Assembly: GCF_006345815.1 (NCBI RefSeq)
Contig: NZ_VCIG01000043.1
Location: 231,043 to 295,042 of the forward strand
Direction of reading: 5' to 3'
DNA length: 64,000 bases
From: Ochrobactrum sp. CGA5
Lineage (GTDB): Bacteria > Pseudomonadota > Alphaproteobacteria > Rhizobiales > Rhizobiaceae
Position 1 is the stretch's first letter. Each line of letters begins with the position of its first letter. The position numbers and the translations under genes are program-made. Under the pieces are notes generated by a model. It had not been told where the DNA came from and searched no databases. It was given only the letters and a program-made list of their open reading frames with translations. Shown here one piece after another: positions 54,873 to 64,000 of the stretch.

Positions 54873-54897
54873 AGGGGGCCGAAAGGCCCCTTTTCTT
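54873..54897 (+). terminator. Rho-independent terminator between NDUFA9-like gene and uppP
   Basis: GGGGCC and GGCCCC arms with a GAAA loop are followed by TTTTCTTT; it lies 25 bases after the stop and can also serve the convergent uppP on the other strand only weakly. Confidence 0.85.
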
Positions 54898-54900
54898 TGG

Positions 54901-56064
<1,164 letters not shown>

Positions 56065-56757
56065 ATGCTTACGCTTTTTCATCATCCCATGTCTTCGGGT
56101 TCGCGTTATGTGCGGCTCATCCTCGGTGAGTATGGCGTTGAAGCGGAGCTTATCGAGGAACGACCGTGGTCGCGACGCAAGGAATTTCTTGCACTGAACC
56201 CGGCAGGGACCCTGCCTGTACTTCTGGCGGAGAACGACCTTCCAGTCGTCGGCGCAACGGTCATCGCCGAATATCTCGATGAAACACGCGGGGCGCTGAA
56301 GCGTAGTCGCCGCCTTCTGCCGGAAAGCCCGATGGAACGCGCCGAAGTGCGCCGTCTTGTCGATTGGTTTCTGCTGAAACTCGAAAATGAAGTGACCCGT
56401 CACATAGCCCGCGAACGCGTGTTCAAGCTGCAGATGGCTGCCGAAATGGGTGGCAGCGCGCCGGATTCGACCGCCATCCGTGCCGCCCGCACCAACATCC
56501 GCCAGCATATGAAATATATCGACTGGCTGGCCGCGACCCGTGACTGGCTTGGCGGCGCGCATCCGAGCTACGCGGACATGGCTGCGGCTGCCTCTATTTC
56601 CGTGCTAGACTATCTCGGTGAAATTGAATGGGGCGAAACCAAAGCAGCGCGCGACTGGTATGCGCGGATGAAATCGCGTCCGGCTTTCCGCCCGTTGCTT
56701 TCTGACCGCGTGCGCGGGCTTGCCCCGGTGGCCCATTATGGCGACCTCGACTTCTGA
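56065..56757 (+). CDS. Glutathione S-transferase family protein
   Basis: The 230-residue protein has a thioredoxin-like N-terminal domain ([20 protein letters not shown], then [14 protein letters not shown] with the cis-Pro) and an all-helical C-terminal domain. A Ser in PMSSGSR is the likely glutathione contact. Function is probably detoxification or thiol exchange. Its 3' end overlaps queG by 20 bases, so they are coupled. Confidence 0.9.
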   Translation: MLTLFHHPMSSGSRYVRLILGEYGVEAELIEERPWSRRKEFLALNPAGTLPVLLAENDLPVVGATVIAEYLDETRGALKRSRRLLPESPMERAEVRRLVDWFLLKLENEVTRHIARERVFKLQMAAEMGGSAPDSTAIRAARTNIRQHMKYIDWLAATRDWLGGAHPSYADMAAAASISVLDYLGEIEWGETKAARDWYARMKSRPAFRPLLSDRVRGLAPVAHYGDLDF

Positions 56758-57883
56758 TAGCCGCGAGCAGAAACTCAAGCGCTTCCTGACCGAAGAAGCG
56801 AAGGCGGTCGGTTTCGATGCCGTCGCCTTCACGACGCCGGATGCAATTCCGCAAGCGCCGGAACGGTTGCGCCAGTACATTGCCGAGGGCCACCACGCCG
56901 ACATGGAATGGATGGAGGAGACCGAGGCCCGCCGCAGCGATCCAAGCGTGCTATGGCCGGAAGTCCGTTCGATCATGATGCTCGCGATGAATTACGGACC
57001 GGACGTCAATCCGCTGGCCATTCTGGAAAGACAAGATCGCGCGGCAATCTCGGTCTATGCGCAGAACCGCGACTATCATGACATCATCAAGGGCAAGCTC
57101 AAGCATGTGGCGAGCCGTTTTGCCGCGCGCGCCGGACAGGACGTGAAGGTTTTCGTCGACACTGCACCCGTCATGGAAAAGCCGCTGGCTGAGGCCGCAG
57201 GGCTCGGGTGGCAAGGCAAGCACACCAACCTGGTAAGCCGCGAACTTGGCTCATGGCTATTCCTTGGCTCCATCTTCACAACGGCGGAAATCCCGCCCGA
57301 CCAGCCTGAACGCGATCACTGCGGCTCCTGTCGCGCCTGTCTGGACGCTTGTCCCACCAAGGCTTTCCCTGCGCCCTATCGCATTGATGCACGGCGTTGC
57401 ATCTCCTATCTCACAATCGAGAATAAGGGGCCGATACCGCAGGAATTCCGCAAGGCGATGGGCAACCGCATCTATGGCTGCGATGACTGCCTTTCCGTGT
57501 GTCCGTGGAACAAGTTCGCGCAGACGACCAGGGAAATGAAGCTGAAAGCCCGTGTTGACCTTAAGGAACCACGTCTGGCCGATTTGCTGGCACTGGATGA
57601 TCCGGCTTTCCGCACCCTGTTTTCCGGCTCGCCGGTGAAAAGGATCGGGCGTGACCGCTTCATACGCAACGTGCTGATCGCCGCTGGCAATTCCGGCGAC
57701 GTCACTCTTCTGCCAGATGTCGAACGATTACTGGAAGACAAAGCGCCGGTTGTGCGCGGTGCTGCAGTATGGGCCATGCAACAACTGGCCAGCCCCGACC
57801 GCGTGGCCGAAATGCAGAAACGTCTGGCCTCCTCAGAAGAGGATGCTACGGTAAGGGCAGAGTGGATAAAGGAGGAAGCTTGA
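56738..57883 (+). CDS. queG: Epoxyqueuosine reductase
   Basis: The 381-residue cobalamin and iron-sulfur enzyme performs the last step of queuosine synthesis in tRNA. Two [4Fe-4S] motifs are visible: [12 protein letters not shown] near 197-208 and [11 protein letters not shown] near 248. A HEAT-like region ends it. The start at 56738 is inside the GST gene. It shares one base with the next gene (TGATG). Confidence 0.96.
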   Translation: MATSTSDSREQKLKRFLTEEAKAVGFDAVAFTTPDAIPQAPERLRQYIAEGHHADMEWMEETEARRSDPSVLWPEVRSIMMLAMNYGPDVNPLAILERQDRAAISVYAQNRDYHDIIKGKLKHVASRFAARAGQDVKVFVDTAPVMEKPLAEAAGLGWQGKHTNLVSRELGSWLFLGSIFTTAEIPPDQPERDHCGSCRACLDACPTKAFPAPYRIDARRCISYLTIENKGPIPQEFRKAMGNRIYGCDDCLSVCPWNKFAQTTREMKLKARVDLKEPRLADLLALDDPAFRTLFSGSPVKRIGRDRFIRNVLIAAGNSGDVTLLPDVERLLEDKAPVVRGAAVWAMQQLASPDRVAEMQKRLASSEEDATVRAEWIKEEA

Positions 57884-58752
57884 TGCGCGTTTTTCTGTTC
57901 GGAGCCGGTTATTCTGCCCAGGCCTTTGCTCAAAGGATCATCGGCGAAGCGGAACGCATCGACGGAACCACACGGCACGAGCAGAAATTCCCTTTTCTTG
58001 AACAGGCAGGCATAAAGCCCCTGCTTTTCGATGGTGAGACGCCCTCGCCCGAACTTCTCGACCGGCTTGCCCAATCCACCCACGTAGTGGTTTCGATTTC
58101 TCCCGGCGAAGGCGGAGACCCGGCGGTCGCTGTTGTTGAGGAAGCGCTTCGCCGCGCGGACAACACCATTCGCTGGATCGGCTATCTGTCTACAGTCGGC
58201 GTCTATGGCGATCATCAAGGCGACTGGGTGGATGAAACCGCGATCTGCAAGCCAGTGTCCCGTCGCAGTCTAGAGCGCGTCGAGGCCGAAGAAGCATGGG
58301 GACAATTGAGTGAACGGCATGGAACACCGCTTGCGATCCTGCGCCTTTCCGGCATCTACGGGCCGGGCCGCAACGCCTTCGTCAATCTGAAGCGGGGCAC
58401 GGCACGGCGCATCGTTAAAGACGATCAGGTCTTCAACCGCATCCATGTCGAGGACATCGCCGGTAGCCTGCGTTTTCTGGCGGGAACCAATACGGGCGGC
58501 ATCTTCAATGTCACTGACAATGAACCAAGCCCCCCGCAGGATGTCGTCACCTATGCAGCCGAACTGATGGGCGTGACGCCGCCGCCAGCGATCGCCTTCG
58601 CGGAAGCCGACATGACACCGATGGCGCGCTCCTTCTATGGCGAGAACAAGCGCGTCTCCAACCAGCGCATCAGGGATCTGGGCTACGAATTTGTCTATCC
58701 TGACTATAAGACGGCATTTTCGGCCATGTGGCGCGACGATAGCTGGCGCTGA
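57883..58752 (+). CDS. NAD(P)-binding epimerase/SDR-type protein
   Basis: The 289-residue extended SDR begins [19 protein letters not shown] with the cofactor loop. It continues with IRWIGYLSTVGVYGDHQGDW and a likely catalytic Tyr, and ILRLSGIYGPGRNAF. It is shorter than sugar epimerases and resembles the YeeZ-like group. A strong GGAGG site and the TGATG junction show it is the third gene of the GST-queG-SDR operon. Substrate unknown. Confidence 0.86.
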   Translation: MRVFLFGAGYSAQAFAQRIIGEAERIDGTTRHEQKFPFLEQAGIKPLLFDGETPSPELLDRLAQSTHVVVSISPGEGGDPAVAVVEEALRRADNTIRWIGYLSTVGVYGDHQGDWVDETAICKPVSRRSLERVEAEEAWGQLSERHGTPLAILRLSGIYGPGRNAFVNLKRGTARRIVKDDQVFNRIHVEDIAGSLRFLAGTNTGGIFNVTDNEPSPPQDVVTYAAELMGVTPPPAIAFAEADMTPMARSFYGENKRVSNQRIRDLGYEFVYPDYKTAFSAMWRDDSWR

Positions 58753-58753
58753 T

Positions 58754-58782
58754 TTGCGTTACTCTTGTGCGGCTGCTAAAAA
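58754..58782 (+). promoter_or_regulatory. Candidate promoter of the attenuator-controlled exporter
   Basis: TTGCGT at 58754-58759 and TAAAAA at 58777-58782 are separated by 17 bases. A transcript starting near 58789 would begin just ahead of the leader ORF. Confidence 0.4.
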
Positions 58783-58810
58783 TGCAACGGTGTCAAACCG
58801 GGATAAAACG

Positions 58811-58840
58811 ATGCGTAACGAAAAATCAGCAGAGAAATAA
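58811..58840 (+). CDS. Nine-residue leader peptide (MRNEKSAEK) of the FloR/CmlA-like exporter
   Basis: The mini-ORF runs ATG to TAA with GGGA seven bases upstream of its ATG, and its stop touches the first arm of the downstream hairpin. The peptide MRNEKSAEK has the same length as the cmlA leader as I remember it (MSTSKNADK) and shares M1, K5, A7 and K9, with E for D at 8. In cmlA, drug-stalled ribosomes on this leader open the messenger for translation of the exporter. Confidence 0.6.
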   Translation: MRNEKSAEK

Positions 58841-58983
58841 GCCGCAACAGCTTTTCCGACCTGTTGCGGCATCTGCCCCGGATAAATCTCCATTAAAGCG
58901 CACCCCGAAAATGTGTAACGGCTTTGGGATAAGGTGCGCCTTATAAATAAGGCAGATCGCCGCCCGATTACTTTCTCGAGCGG
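58841..58983 (+). promoter_or_regulatory. Candidate translational attenuator of the FloR/CmlA-like gene
   Basis: Four segments can pair alternatively. Segment 1 GCCGCAACAG (58841-58850) pairs perfectly with CTGTTGCGGC (58861-58870). The following GCGGCATCTGCC (58866-58877) pairs with GGCAGATCGCCGC (58951-58963). That segment's CCGCCCG (58960-58966) can instead pair with CGAGCGG (58977-58983), which covers the ribosome-site region before ATG 58994. A ribosome stalled on the leader would block segment 1, favour the middle pairing and free the start. This is a paper fold, not a computed one. Confidence 0.5.
58897..58942. repeat. RIME-like palindromic element within the exporter leader
   Basis: GCGCACCCCGAAAATGTG and the partner CTTTGGGATAAGGTGCGC form a palindrome between segments 2 and 3 of the attenuator; as an RNA hairpin it would bring those segments close together. 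Confidence 0.7.
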
Positions 58984-58993
58984 ATGTTCCGTC

Positions 58994-60187
58994 ATGCCTT
59001 TTAATAACAAGCAAACTCCGGACTGGAGCTATTCCCTGCCATTCGCGCTCGCGTTGATGGCCCCCTTCGACATTCTCGCCTCACTGGCCATGGACATCTA
59101 CCTGCCGGTCGTGCCGTCCATGCCCGCCATCCTGCAAACGACGCCCGCGATGGTGCAGTTGACGCTTAGCCTCTACATGGTGATGCTGGGTGTCGGGCAA
59201 CTACTGTTCGGCCCATTATCGGACCGCTTCGGACGCAGGCCCATCCTGCTTGGCGGCGGATTGGTATTCGCTCTTTCGTCCTTTGGCCTGGCGATTACCG
59301 ACAATGCACCACTCTTCGTAGCACTTCGGCTCGTCCAGGCAACGGGAGCTTCGGCGGCGCTTGTCGCCACTTTCGCGACGGTCCGCGATGTCTACGCGGC
59401 GCGTCCCGAAGGTGCGACAATCTACAGCCTTTTCAGCGCTATGCTTTCCTTCGTCCCGGCCCTCGGGCCGATTGCCGGTGCGCTGATTGCAAAGGGTTTC
59501 GGATGGCGGACAATCTTTGCGTTGCTGGGTGTGCTCGGTCTCGTTGCGACATGGCGGGCCTTGCACCATTGGCACGAGACGCGCCCAAACAACAGCCCTC
59601 CACGCGCGGGCAGTATAGTCCGGATCATAAGTGATTTCCGCTTCTGGACCTATACGCTTGGCTTTGCGACGGCGATGGGCACTTTCTTCGTGTTCTTTTC
59701 CACGGCGCCACGCATTCTGATCGAACGCGGCGGCTTCGGCGAAACTACCTTTAGTTTTGCCTTCGCAAGTGTCGCCATCGTCATGATCGCCGCCACGCGC
59801 ATCCTGCCACGTCACACACTGAAATGGGGCGCTCGTACAAGCGTGTCCCTTGGCATGGCCGTGCTCCTCGCCAGTGGGCTCCTGCTTGTGGCGGGTGAGA
59901 AATTGCTGCAGCCATCATTTACAAGCCTCATCGTTCCGATGTGGCTTGCCGCTGTTGGGATCGTCCTCACCGGTTCGATGACAGCAAATGGTGCGCTTGC
60001 TGCCTTTGACGACAGTGCAGGCATGGCGGTCGCGGTCTATTTCTGCATCCAGAGCCTGATCGTCAGTCTCGCGGGAACCGCACTGGTCATCTTCTTGCCC
60101 GGCGATACCGCATGGCCGTTGATCATCTTCTGCACATTCATGCCATTGCTGGTTATGGCCATGCTTGCGAGGCTACAACAGAGCTGA
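58994..60187 (+). CDS. FloR/CmlA-type MFS exporter (chloramphenicol/florfenicol efflux family)
   Basis: The 397-residue transporter has 12 helices and the DHA1 motif A in FGPLSDRFGRRPILLGGG. The segment LMAPFDILASLAMDIYLPVV and later TLSLYMVMLGVGQLLFGPLS are nearly the same as in FloR as I remember it. ATFATVRDVYAARPEG, FVPALGPIAGALIAKG and FFVFFSTAPRILI also match. It is therefore a chromosomal relative of the mobile FloR and CmlA exporters, although drug export here is not shown. The start at 58994 follows a leader with a probable attenuator. Confidence 0.85.
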   Translation: MPFNNKQTPDWSYSLPFALALMAPFDILASLAMDIYLPVVPSMPAILQTTPAMVQLTLSLYMVMLGVGQLLFGPLSDRFGRRPILLGGGLVFALSSFGLAITDNAPLFVALRLVQATGASAALVATFATVRDVYAARPEGATIYSLFSAMLSFVPALGPIAGALIAKGFGWRTIFALLGVLGLVATWRALHHWHETRPNNSPPRAGSIVRIISDFRFWTYTLGFATAMGTFFVFFSTAPRILIERGGFGETTFSFAFASVAIVMIAATRILPRHTLKWGARTSVSLGMAVLLASGLLLVAGEKLLQPSFTSLIVPMWLAAVGIVLTGSMTANGALAAFDDSAGMAVAVYFCIQSLIVSLAGTALVIFLPGDTAWPLIIFCTFMPLLVMAMLARLQQS

Positions 60188-60191
60188 GTGA

Positions 60192-60227
60192 AATGGCAGT
60201 CGGCAGCGTGAACTGTCGACTGCCATT
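60192..60227 (+). repeat. Perfect 11-bp inverted repeat after the exporter
   Basis: AATGGCAGTCG at 60192-60202 and CGACTGCCATT at 60217-60227 form a hairpin five bases after the exporter's stop. There is no T-tract, so it is a processing or pausing structure rather than a standard terminator. Confidence 0.6.
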
Positions 60228-60274
60228 GAAGCCCCGCCATTCACACAGCATAATGCCCGCAATCCGACTGCCTT

Positions 60275-60304
60275 GATTCGCAGCCCGGCGCTCTAACCAA
60301 TTGA
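60275..60304 (-). pseudogene. Possible tRNA 5'-half remnant
   Basis: The minus strand reads TCAATTGGTTAGAGCGCCGG followed by GCTGCGAATC, which matches the D-arm and 5' anticodon stem of a typical bacterial tRNA. The acceptor 5' strand and the T-arm are missing and the anticodon stem cannot close, so this is not a functional gene. Confidence 0.35.
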
Positions 60305-60310
60305 AGCCGC

Positions 60311-60353
60311 GCATCGTGCTTTCCGAAAACCGTAACCGATTTTCGAGCCGATG
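60311..60353. repeat. RIME-like palindromic element
   Basis: GCATCGTGCTTTCCGAAAAC and its partner CGATTTTCGAGCCGATG make a degenerate copy, 26 bases before the mepA ATG. Confidence 0.6.
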
Positions 60354-60378
60354 TTGTAGGAAAACATGGAATTGCCCC

Positions 60379-61311
60379 ATGATCGCAAAAAAATTGAAGA
60401 AGATCATTCTTGCAGCATCGCTGACCGCAATGATTGCGCCCGACTTTGTGCCGGTGAGCATGGCGGAAGACATGCCAGCCAAACAGGCCTTCGGCAGCGA
60501 AAAGCTTCCCGTATTGGCGCAGCAGCCGCAGTCTATCGGCTTTTATGCCAAGGGATGTCTCGCCGGCGCTGTCGCGTTGCCGACGGATGGACCAAACTGG
60601 CAGGTTATGCGCCTTTCGCGCAACCGACGCTGGGGCCATCCGCGTATGATCGCTCTTCTGGAAAAATTATCCCGAGACGCAGCAAAAGACGGTTGGCCCG
60701 GCCTGCTCGTCGGCGACATCTCGCAGCCGCGCGGCGGCCCGATGCTCACCGGCCACGCCTCGCATCAGGTTGGTCTCGATGCCGACATCTGGCTGACGCC
60801 GATGCCGAAAAAGCGGTTTACCGATGCCGAGCGCGAGAATGTTTCCGCCGTTTCGATGCTGAAGCCGGATTCTCTTTATGTGGACCCGAAGAAGTGGACC
60901 CCTGCCCGCACAGCCCTTATCAAACATGCCGCAAGCTATCCGGAAGTTGAGCGCATATTCGTGCATCCCGGCATCAAGAAGCAGCTTTGCGACACAGTGA
61001 CAGGTGATCGAAGCTGGCTCGGCAAGGTTCGCCCCTATTGGGGTCACTTCTACCATTTCCACGTGCGCCTGACATGCCAGCCCGGCTCGCCCCAGTGCAA
61101 GCCGCAGCCGAAAGTTGCTGCAGGCGACGGTTGTGACAAGTCGCTTGCCTGGTGGTTCACCGACGAACCATGGAAGCCTGCGAAGCCGTCGAAGGAACCA
61201 CCGAAAAAGCCGCGTCCGGTTATGGTCTCCGATCTACCGAAGGCGTGTGCTGCCGTCCTCAACGGCCCTGCGCCGAATTCGGTCGCGGAAGTCACCTACG
61301 GCGTGCAGTAA
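60379..61311 (+). CDS. mepA: Penicillin-insensitive murein endopeptidase
   Basis: The 310-residue exported zinc peptidase cleaves D-Ala-mesoDAP crosslinks in peptidoglycan. It has a signal peptide (IILAASLTAMIAPDFVPVSMA). The metal motif TGHASHQVGLDADIWL has H, H and D ligands, and GHFYHFHVRL supplies the last His. A Lys/Pro-rich linker (WKPAKPSKEPPKKPRP) precedes the end. The start at 60379 excludes a palindrome-derived upstream extension. Confidence 0.93.
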   Translation: MIAKKLKKIILAASLTAMIAPDFVPVSMAEDMPAKQAFGSEKLPVLAQQPQSIGFYAKGCLAGAVALPTDGPNWQVMRLSRNRRWGHPRMIALLEKLSRDAAKDGWPGLLVGDISQPRGGPMLTGHASHQVGLDADIWLTPMPKKRFTDAERENVSAVSMLKPDSLYVDPKKWTPARTALIKHAASYPEVERIFVHPGIKKQLCDTVTGDRSWLGKVRPYWGHFYHFHVRLTCQPGSPQCKPQPKVAAGDGCDKSLAWWFTDEPWKPAKPSKEPPKKPRPVMVSDLPKACAAVLNGPAPNSVAEVTYGVQ

Positions 61312-61419
61312 AAGGGCTTTATCGCAAATCCTCTTTTCAGGCCCATTGTGCTTCGCTATAGATTTAAAACGATTTAGGATGTTAATGACAAGGTTATCAA
61401 CTTGTAAGGTTGCTCATTC

Positions 61420-61797
61420 ATGACAGAACGCCTGCGCATAGCTCTGATTGCCCACGACCAGAAGAAGGATGACATGGTCGCCTTCGCCAAAGCGCATGAG
61501 CTGGCCTTGGCCCGTTATGACATCGTCGCGACGGGAACGACTGGCGGTCTCATTCTGGATGCTTGCCCTTCACTCAGCGTTCAGCGTGTGAAAAGCGGGC
61601 CACTCGGAGGAGACCAGCAGATCGGCGCAATGATCGCGGAAGGCACGGTGGAAGTGCTTATCTTCTTCATCGACCCGCTGTCCCCGCTCCCACACGATGT
61701 TGATGTGAAGGCGCTGACACGCCTTGGCAGCGTCTACGATATTCCAATGGCGCTCAATCGCGCCACTGCCGAGAAGCTCATCAAGGCGCTTGATTAA
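61420..61797 (+). CDS. mgsA: Methylglyoxal synthase
   Basis: This 125-residue enzyme converts dihydroxyacetone phosphate to methylglyoxal and phosphate. Key motifs are [16 protein letters not shown] at the start, [21 protein letters not shown] and [15 protein letters not shown], with the catalytic Asp and His. It is shorter than the E. coli enzyme (152 residues), lacking its C-terminal tail. It precedes glk, both in triose/hexose metabolism. Confidence 0.95.
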   Translation: MTERLRIALIAHDQKKDDMVAFAKAHELALARYDIVATGTTGGLILDACPSLSVQRVKSGPLGGDQQIGAMIAEGTVEVLIFFIDPLSPLPHDVDVKALTRLGSVYDIPMALNRATAEKLIKALD

Positions 61798-61871
61798 ATC
61801 CGACACAAGACAGCCTCGCCGGCCTAGGATCATTGCAGGCGAAAGACATGACCAGGGAGAAGGACATGCCA

Positions 61872-61926
61872 GAGACGACGGCATGTCTCCCAAAAGTGGG
61901 AACCGGTTTTGGGAAAAAGACATGCG
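61872..61926. repeat. RIME-like palindrome covering the glk start codon
   Basis: GCATGTCTCCCAAAAGTGGG and the partner GGTTTTGGGAAAAAGACATGC pair as in other family members. The final CATGC contains the ATG at 61922 used by glk. Confidence 0.75.
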
Positions 61927-62959
61927 TGAAAGCAAAGAAATAGAGCGGACCGAACAGGGTTTCCGGTTTCCAGTACTTGTCGGCGATATCGGCGGCACCA
62001 ATGCCCGTTTTGCTATCTTGGTGGATTCCAATGCCGAGCCAAAGGAGTTTCCCGTTCTCCAGACGGCGGATTATGCGACCATCGACGAGGCAATACAGAG
62101 CGCCATTCTCGATCACACCTCGATCCGGCCACGCTCCGCGATTCTCGCAGTGGCCGGTCCCGTCGACGGTGACGAGATCGACCTCACCAATTGCGATTGG
62201 GTCGTGCGCCCGAAAAAGATGATCGCCAATCTCGGTTTCGAGGACGTGACGGTGCTCAACGATTTCGAGGCACAGGCGCTCGCCGTTGTGTCTCTCGGCA
62301 GCGGTCATCTGGAACAGATCGGCGGCAAGCCGGAAGAAGTGATTGCCACCCGCGTTGTGCTCGGGCCGGGCACGGGGCTGGGGGTGGCCGGTCTTGTCCG
62401 CACACGTCATGCGTGGGTGCCGGTGCCAGGTGAAGGCGGCCATATCGATATTGGTCCGCGCACAACACGCGATTATCAGGTGTTCCCGCATATCGAACGC
62501 ATCGAAGGCCGCGTCGCTGGCGAACAGATCCTTTGCGGTCGCGGCTTGCGTAATCTTTATCTTGCCATATGCGCCGCCGACAAGGTGACGCCGACGCTGG
62601 AAACCCCCGCCGACATTACCTCAGCCGGGCTTGACGGAAGCGATGCGCAGGCGGAAGAAACCTTGCATCTGTTCGTCACCTATCTAGGGCGGGTCGCAGG
62701 CGACCTGGCGTTGATTTTCATGGCGCATGGCGGCGTCTATCTTTCAGGCGGCATTCCGCAGCGTATCCTTTCCGCACTCAAGACAGGCGCGTTCCGCGAA
62801 GCTTTCGAGGACAAGGCTCCTCACAAGGTCATCATGCGCGATATTCCTGTCCGTGTGATCACGCATCAGCTTGCAGCCCTTGCGGGGCTTTCCGCCTTCG
62901 CACAGGCACCTGCCCGCTTTGAGGTCTCGACCGAAGGACGCCGCTGGCAGACCGGTTGA
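61922..62959 (+). CDS. glk: Glucokinase
   Basis: The 345-residue ROK-independent glucokinase phosphorylates glucose. The ATP loop is [17 protein letters not shown]; the sugar site has [23 protein letters not shown] and [12 protein letters not shown]. It matches the Brucella enzyme as I remember it from [10 protein letters not shown] onward, but the first 12 residues ([12 protein letters not shown]) differ. Its ATG lies inside a palindromic repeat and it has only a weak ribosome site, so element insertion may have reshaped the start. Confidence 0.93.
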   Translation: MRESKEIERTEQGFRFPVLVGDIGGTNARFAILVDSNAEPKEFPVLQTADYATIDEAIQSAILDHTSIRPRSAILAVAGPVDGDEIDLTNCDWVVRPKKMIANLGFEDVTVLNDFEAQALAVVSLGSGHLEQIGGKPEEVIATRVVLGPGTGLGVAGLVRTRHAWVPVPGEGGHIDIGPRTTRDYQVFPHIERIEGRVAGEQILCGRGLRNLYLAICAADKVTPTLETPADITSAGLDGSDAQAEETLHLFVTYLGRVAGDLALIFMAHGGVYLSGGIPQRILSALKTGAFREAFEDKAPHKVIMRDIPVRVITHQLAALAGLSAFAQAPARFEVSTEGRRWQTG

Positions 62960-63003
62960 CCCGCAAAGCTTGAGGATGGTCAAGCCGCACGGATAACGTT
63001 ATA

Positions 63004-63050
63004 GAAACGCTGCACTGAAATTGCCGACGGCTTTTTCAATGCAGCGTTTC
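63004..63050. repeat. Imperfect 18-bp inverted repeat after glk
   Basis: GAAACGCTGCA at 63004-63014 and TGCAGCGTTTC at 63040-63050 are perfect partners, extended inward by CTGAAA/TTTTCA with a mismatch. No T-tract follows, so a terminator is uncertain; an RNA hairpin or operator is equally possible. Confidence 0.5.
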
Positions 63051-63125
63051 CGTATGGGAAGTCGTATTTTTCAACGAGAGCCGCCGGCATGCCGGAAGGC
63101 TAAGAGATAAAAAGCGCTTTTGCAC

Positions 63126-64000
63126 GTGAGTCTATTCAAGAAGAAAAACAAGAAGATCGATACGGGCGAAGCCACCCGCGTAATCCGGCGGATGATGTCA
63201 GAAAACATCCGCGAATATAAGAATAATTACATTATCGCCATCCTCGCATCGCTCATCGTCGGCGGATCAAACGGTGCGCTGGCCTATCTGATGAAGCCGA
63301 TGATCGACAAGATATTCTACGAGCAGAATCTCGGTCTGGTCTGGGTTATTTGCGGCACATTGCTGGTCATCTTCATACTGCGCGGCTTTTCCGGCTACAT
63401 ACAGGCCGTGGAGCTTGCCAAGATCGGTAATAATCTGGTCGCGCGCTATCAAAAGCGCATTTTTGACCATCTAATGAAGCTCGGTCTCGATTTCTACAAT
63501 GATACACGTTCGGGTCATCTGGCTGCACAGATCAACCAGAATGTTTCCGGCATTCGTGACCTTCTCAACATGACGATTTCGTCGATCGCGCGCGACCTCA
63601 TCTCGCTTATCGGCCTCATCGGCACGATGTTCTATATGGACCCGATACTGTCCGTTGCGATTTTCCTCATCGGACCGCCACTCATTCTGGCCGTTGCCTA
63701 TATTTCGCGTCGTATTCGCTCCGTCACCCGCGATCTTGTCCATCTCAACTCCCATCTGCTGGGCGCGATGCAGGAATCGATTCAGGGCATCGCCATCGTC
63801 AAGGCCTTCACGATGGAAGATCAGCTACGCGCCAAGATCGGCAAGCTCATCGACCAGTCCGAAGGCCGCAGCAACAAGATCGCCAAGGTCTCCGAACGTA
63901 CGACGCCCATTTCCGAAATGCTGGCCGGTTTCGCCGTAGCGGGCGTGCTGGCCTATAGCGGCTATCGCGCCATTCTTGAACAACAGCCCCCCGGCGCAAC
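63126..64000 (+). CDS. MsbA-like ABC exporter (permease-ATPase), N-terminal part
   Basis: The frame runs off the right edge; 291 residues are seen. It starts MSLFKKKNKKIDTGEATRVI and has the transmembrane domain of half-size ABC exporters with at least four helices. The coupling segment IFDHLMKLGLDFYNDTRSGHLAAQI and the QESIQGIAIVKAFTMEDQ loop fit MsbA-type lipid A flippases. The nucleotide-binding domain lies outside. GTG 63126 is taken as start; TTG 63120 is possible. Confidence 0.88.
   Translation, partial: MSLFKKKNKKIDTGEATRVIRRMMSENIREYKNNYIIAILASLIVGGSNGALAYLMKPMIDKIFYEQNLGLVWVICGTLLVIFILRGFSGYIQAVELAKIGNNLVARYQKRIFDHLMKLGLDFYNDTRSGHLAAQINQNVSGIRDLLNMTISSIARDLISLIGLIGTMFYMDPILSVAIFLIGPPLILAVAYISRRIRSVTRDLVHLNSHLLGAMQESIQGIAIVKAFTMEDQLRAKIGKLIDQSEGRSNKIAKVSERTTPISEMLAGFAVAGVLAYSGYRAILEQQPPGA

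Overview
The window is chromosomal DNA of an alphaproteobacterium of the order Hyphomicrobiales (Rhizobiales), most likely Brucellaceae (Brucella/Ochrobactrum group). ArgB, glucokinase, YidC, EngB and DapD read as Brucella-type proteins. The rpmH-rnpA-yidC-engB-argB and dapD/dapE-truA-fmt-def-rmuC-lepA layouts are the ones I know from that group, and short palindromic intergenic elements of the rhizobial RIME type recur throughout. I see no rRNA, CRISPR array, prophage, insertion sequence or intact tRNA. This is mostly core chromosome with a few accessory spots.

Layout. 1-5.3 kb: end of a branched-chain amino acid permease, a GMC oxidoreductase, and the methionine importer metQ / metNI. 5.4-12 kb: VOC protein, TPR lipoprotein, ribosomal protein S21, a membrane hydrolase, MaoC dehydratase, HAD phosphatase and a COG4091 oxidoreductase. 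12-16.7 kb: proton-translocating transhydrogenase pntAA-pntAB-pntB, aa3 oxidase subunit IV and a LuxI/FeeM-like acyltransferase. 16.9-25.6 kb: serine hydrolase, GGDEF-EAL protein, SDR, gamma-glutamyl-GABA hydrolase, 2-hydroxyacid dehydrogenase, LacI and MarR regulators. 25.8-34.2 kb: creatininase-family hydrolase, a COG0523 zinc chaperone plus WD40 protein behind a probable Zur box, an esterase, msrPQ, a DUF4105 protein, RidA and a SnoaL-like protein. 34.4-42 kb: rpmH-rnpA-yidC, engB, SixA-like phosphatase, argB, pyrimidine 5'-nucleotidase, DUF817 protein, LOG protein. 42-53.6 kb: dapD, two small exported paralogues, a transglutaminase-like peptidase, dapE, def-fmt-truA, rmuC, a SelW-like protein, an orphan ORF and lepA. 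53.8-64 kb: NDUFA9-like protein, uppP, GST-queG-SDR overlapping operon, a FloR/CmlA-type exporter, mepA, mgsA, glk and the start of an MsbA-like ABC exporter.

The most interesting items are two. (1) The FloR/CmlA-type exporter is preceded by a promoter, a nine-codon leader ORF (MRNEKSAEK) and four RNA segments that can pair in mutually exclusive ways. This looks like a chromosomal form of the translational attenuator known from cmlA. (2) The acyltransferase at 15961-16707 carries a LuxI-like residue pattern, in a lineage where an acyl-homoserine lactone was reported without a recognised synthase. Dispersed palindromic elements also sit in unusual places: over the glk start codon, in the rpmH leader, duplicated before dapE, and flanked by 19-bp direct repeats after argB.
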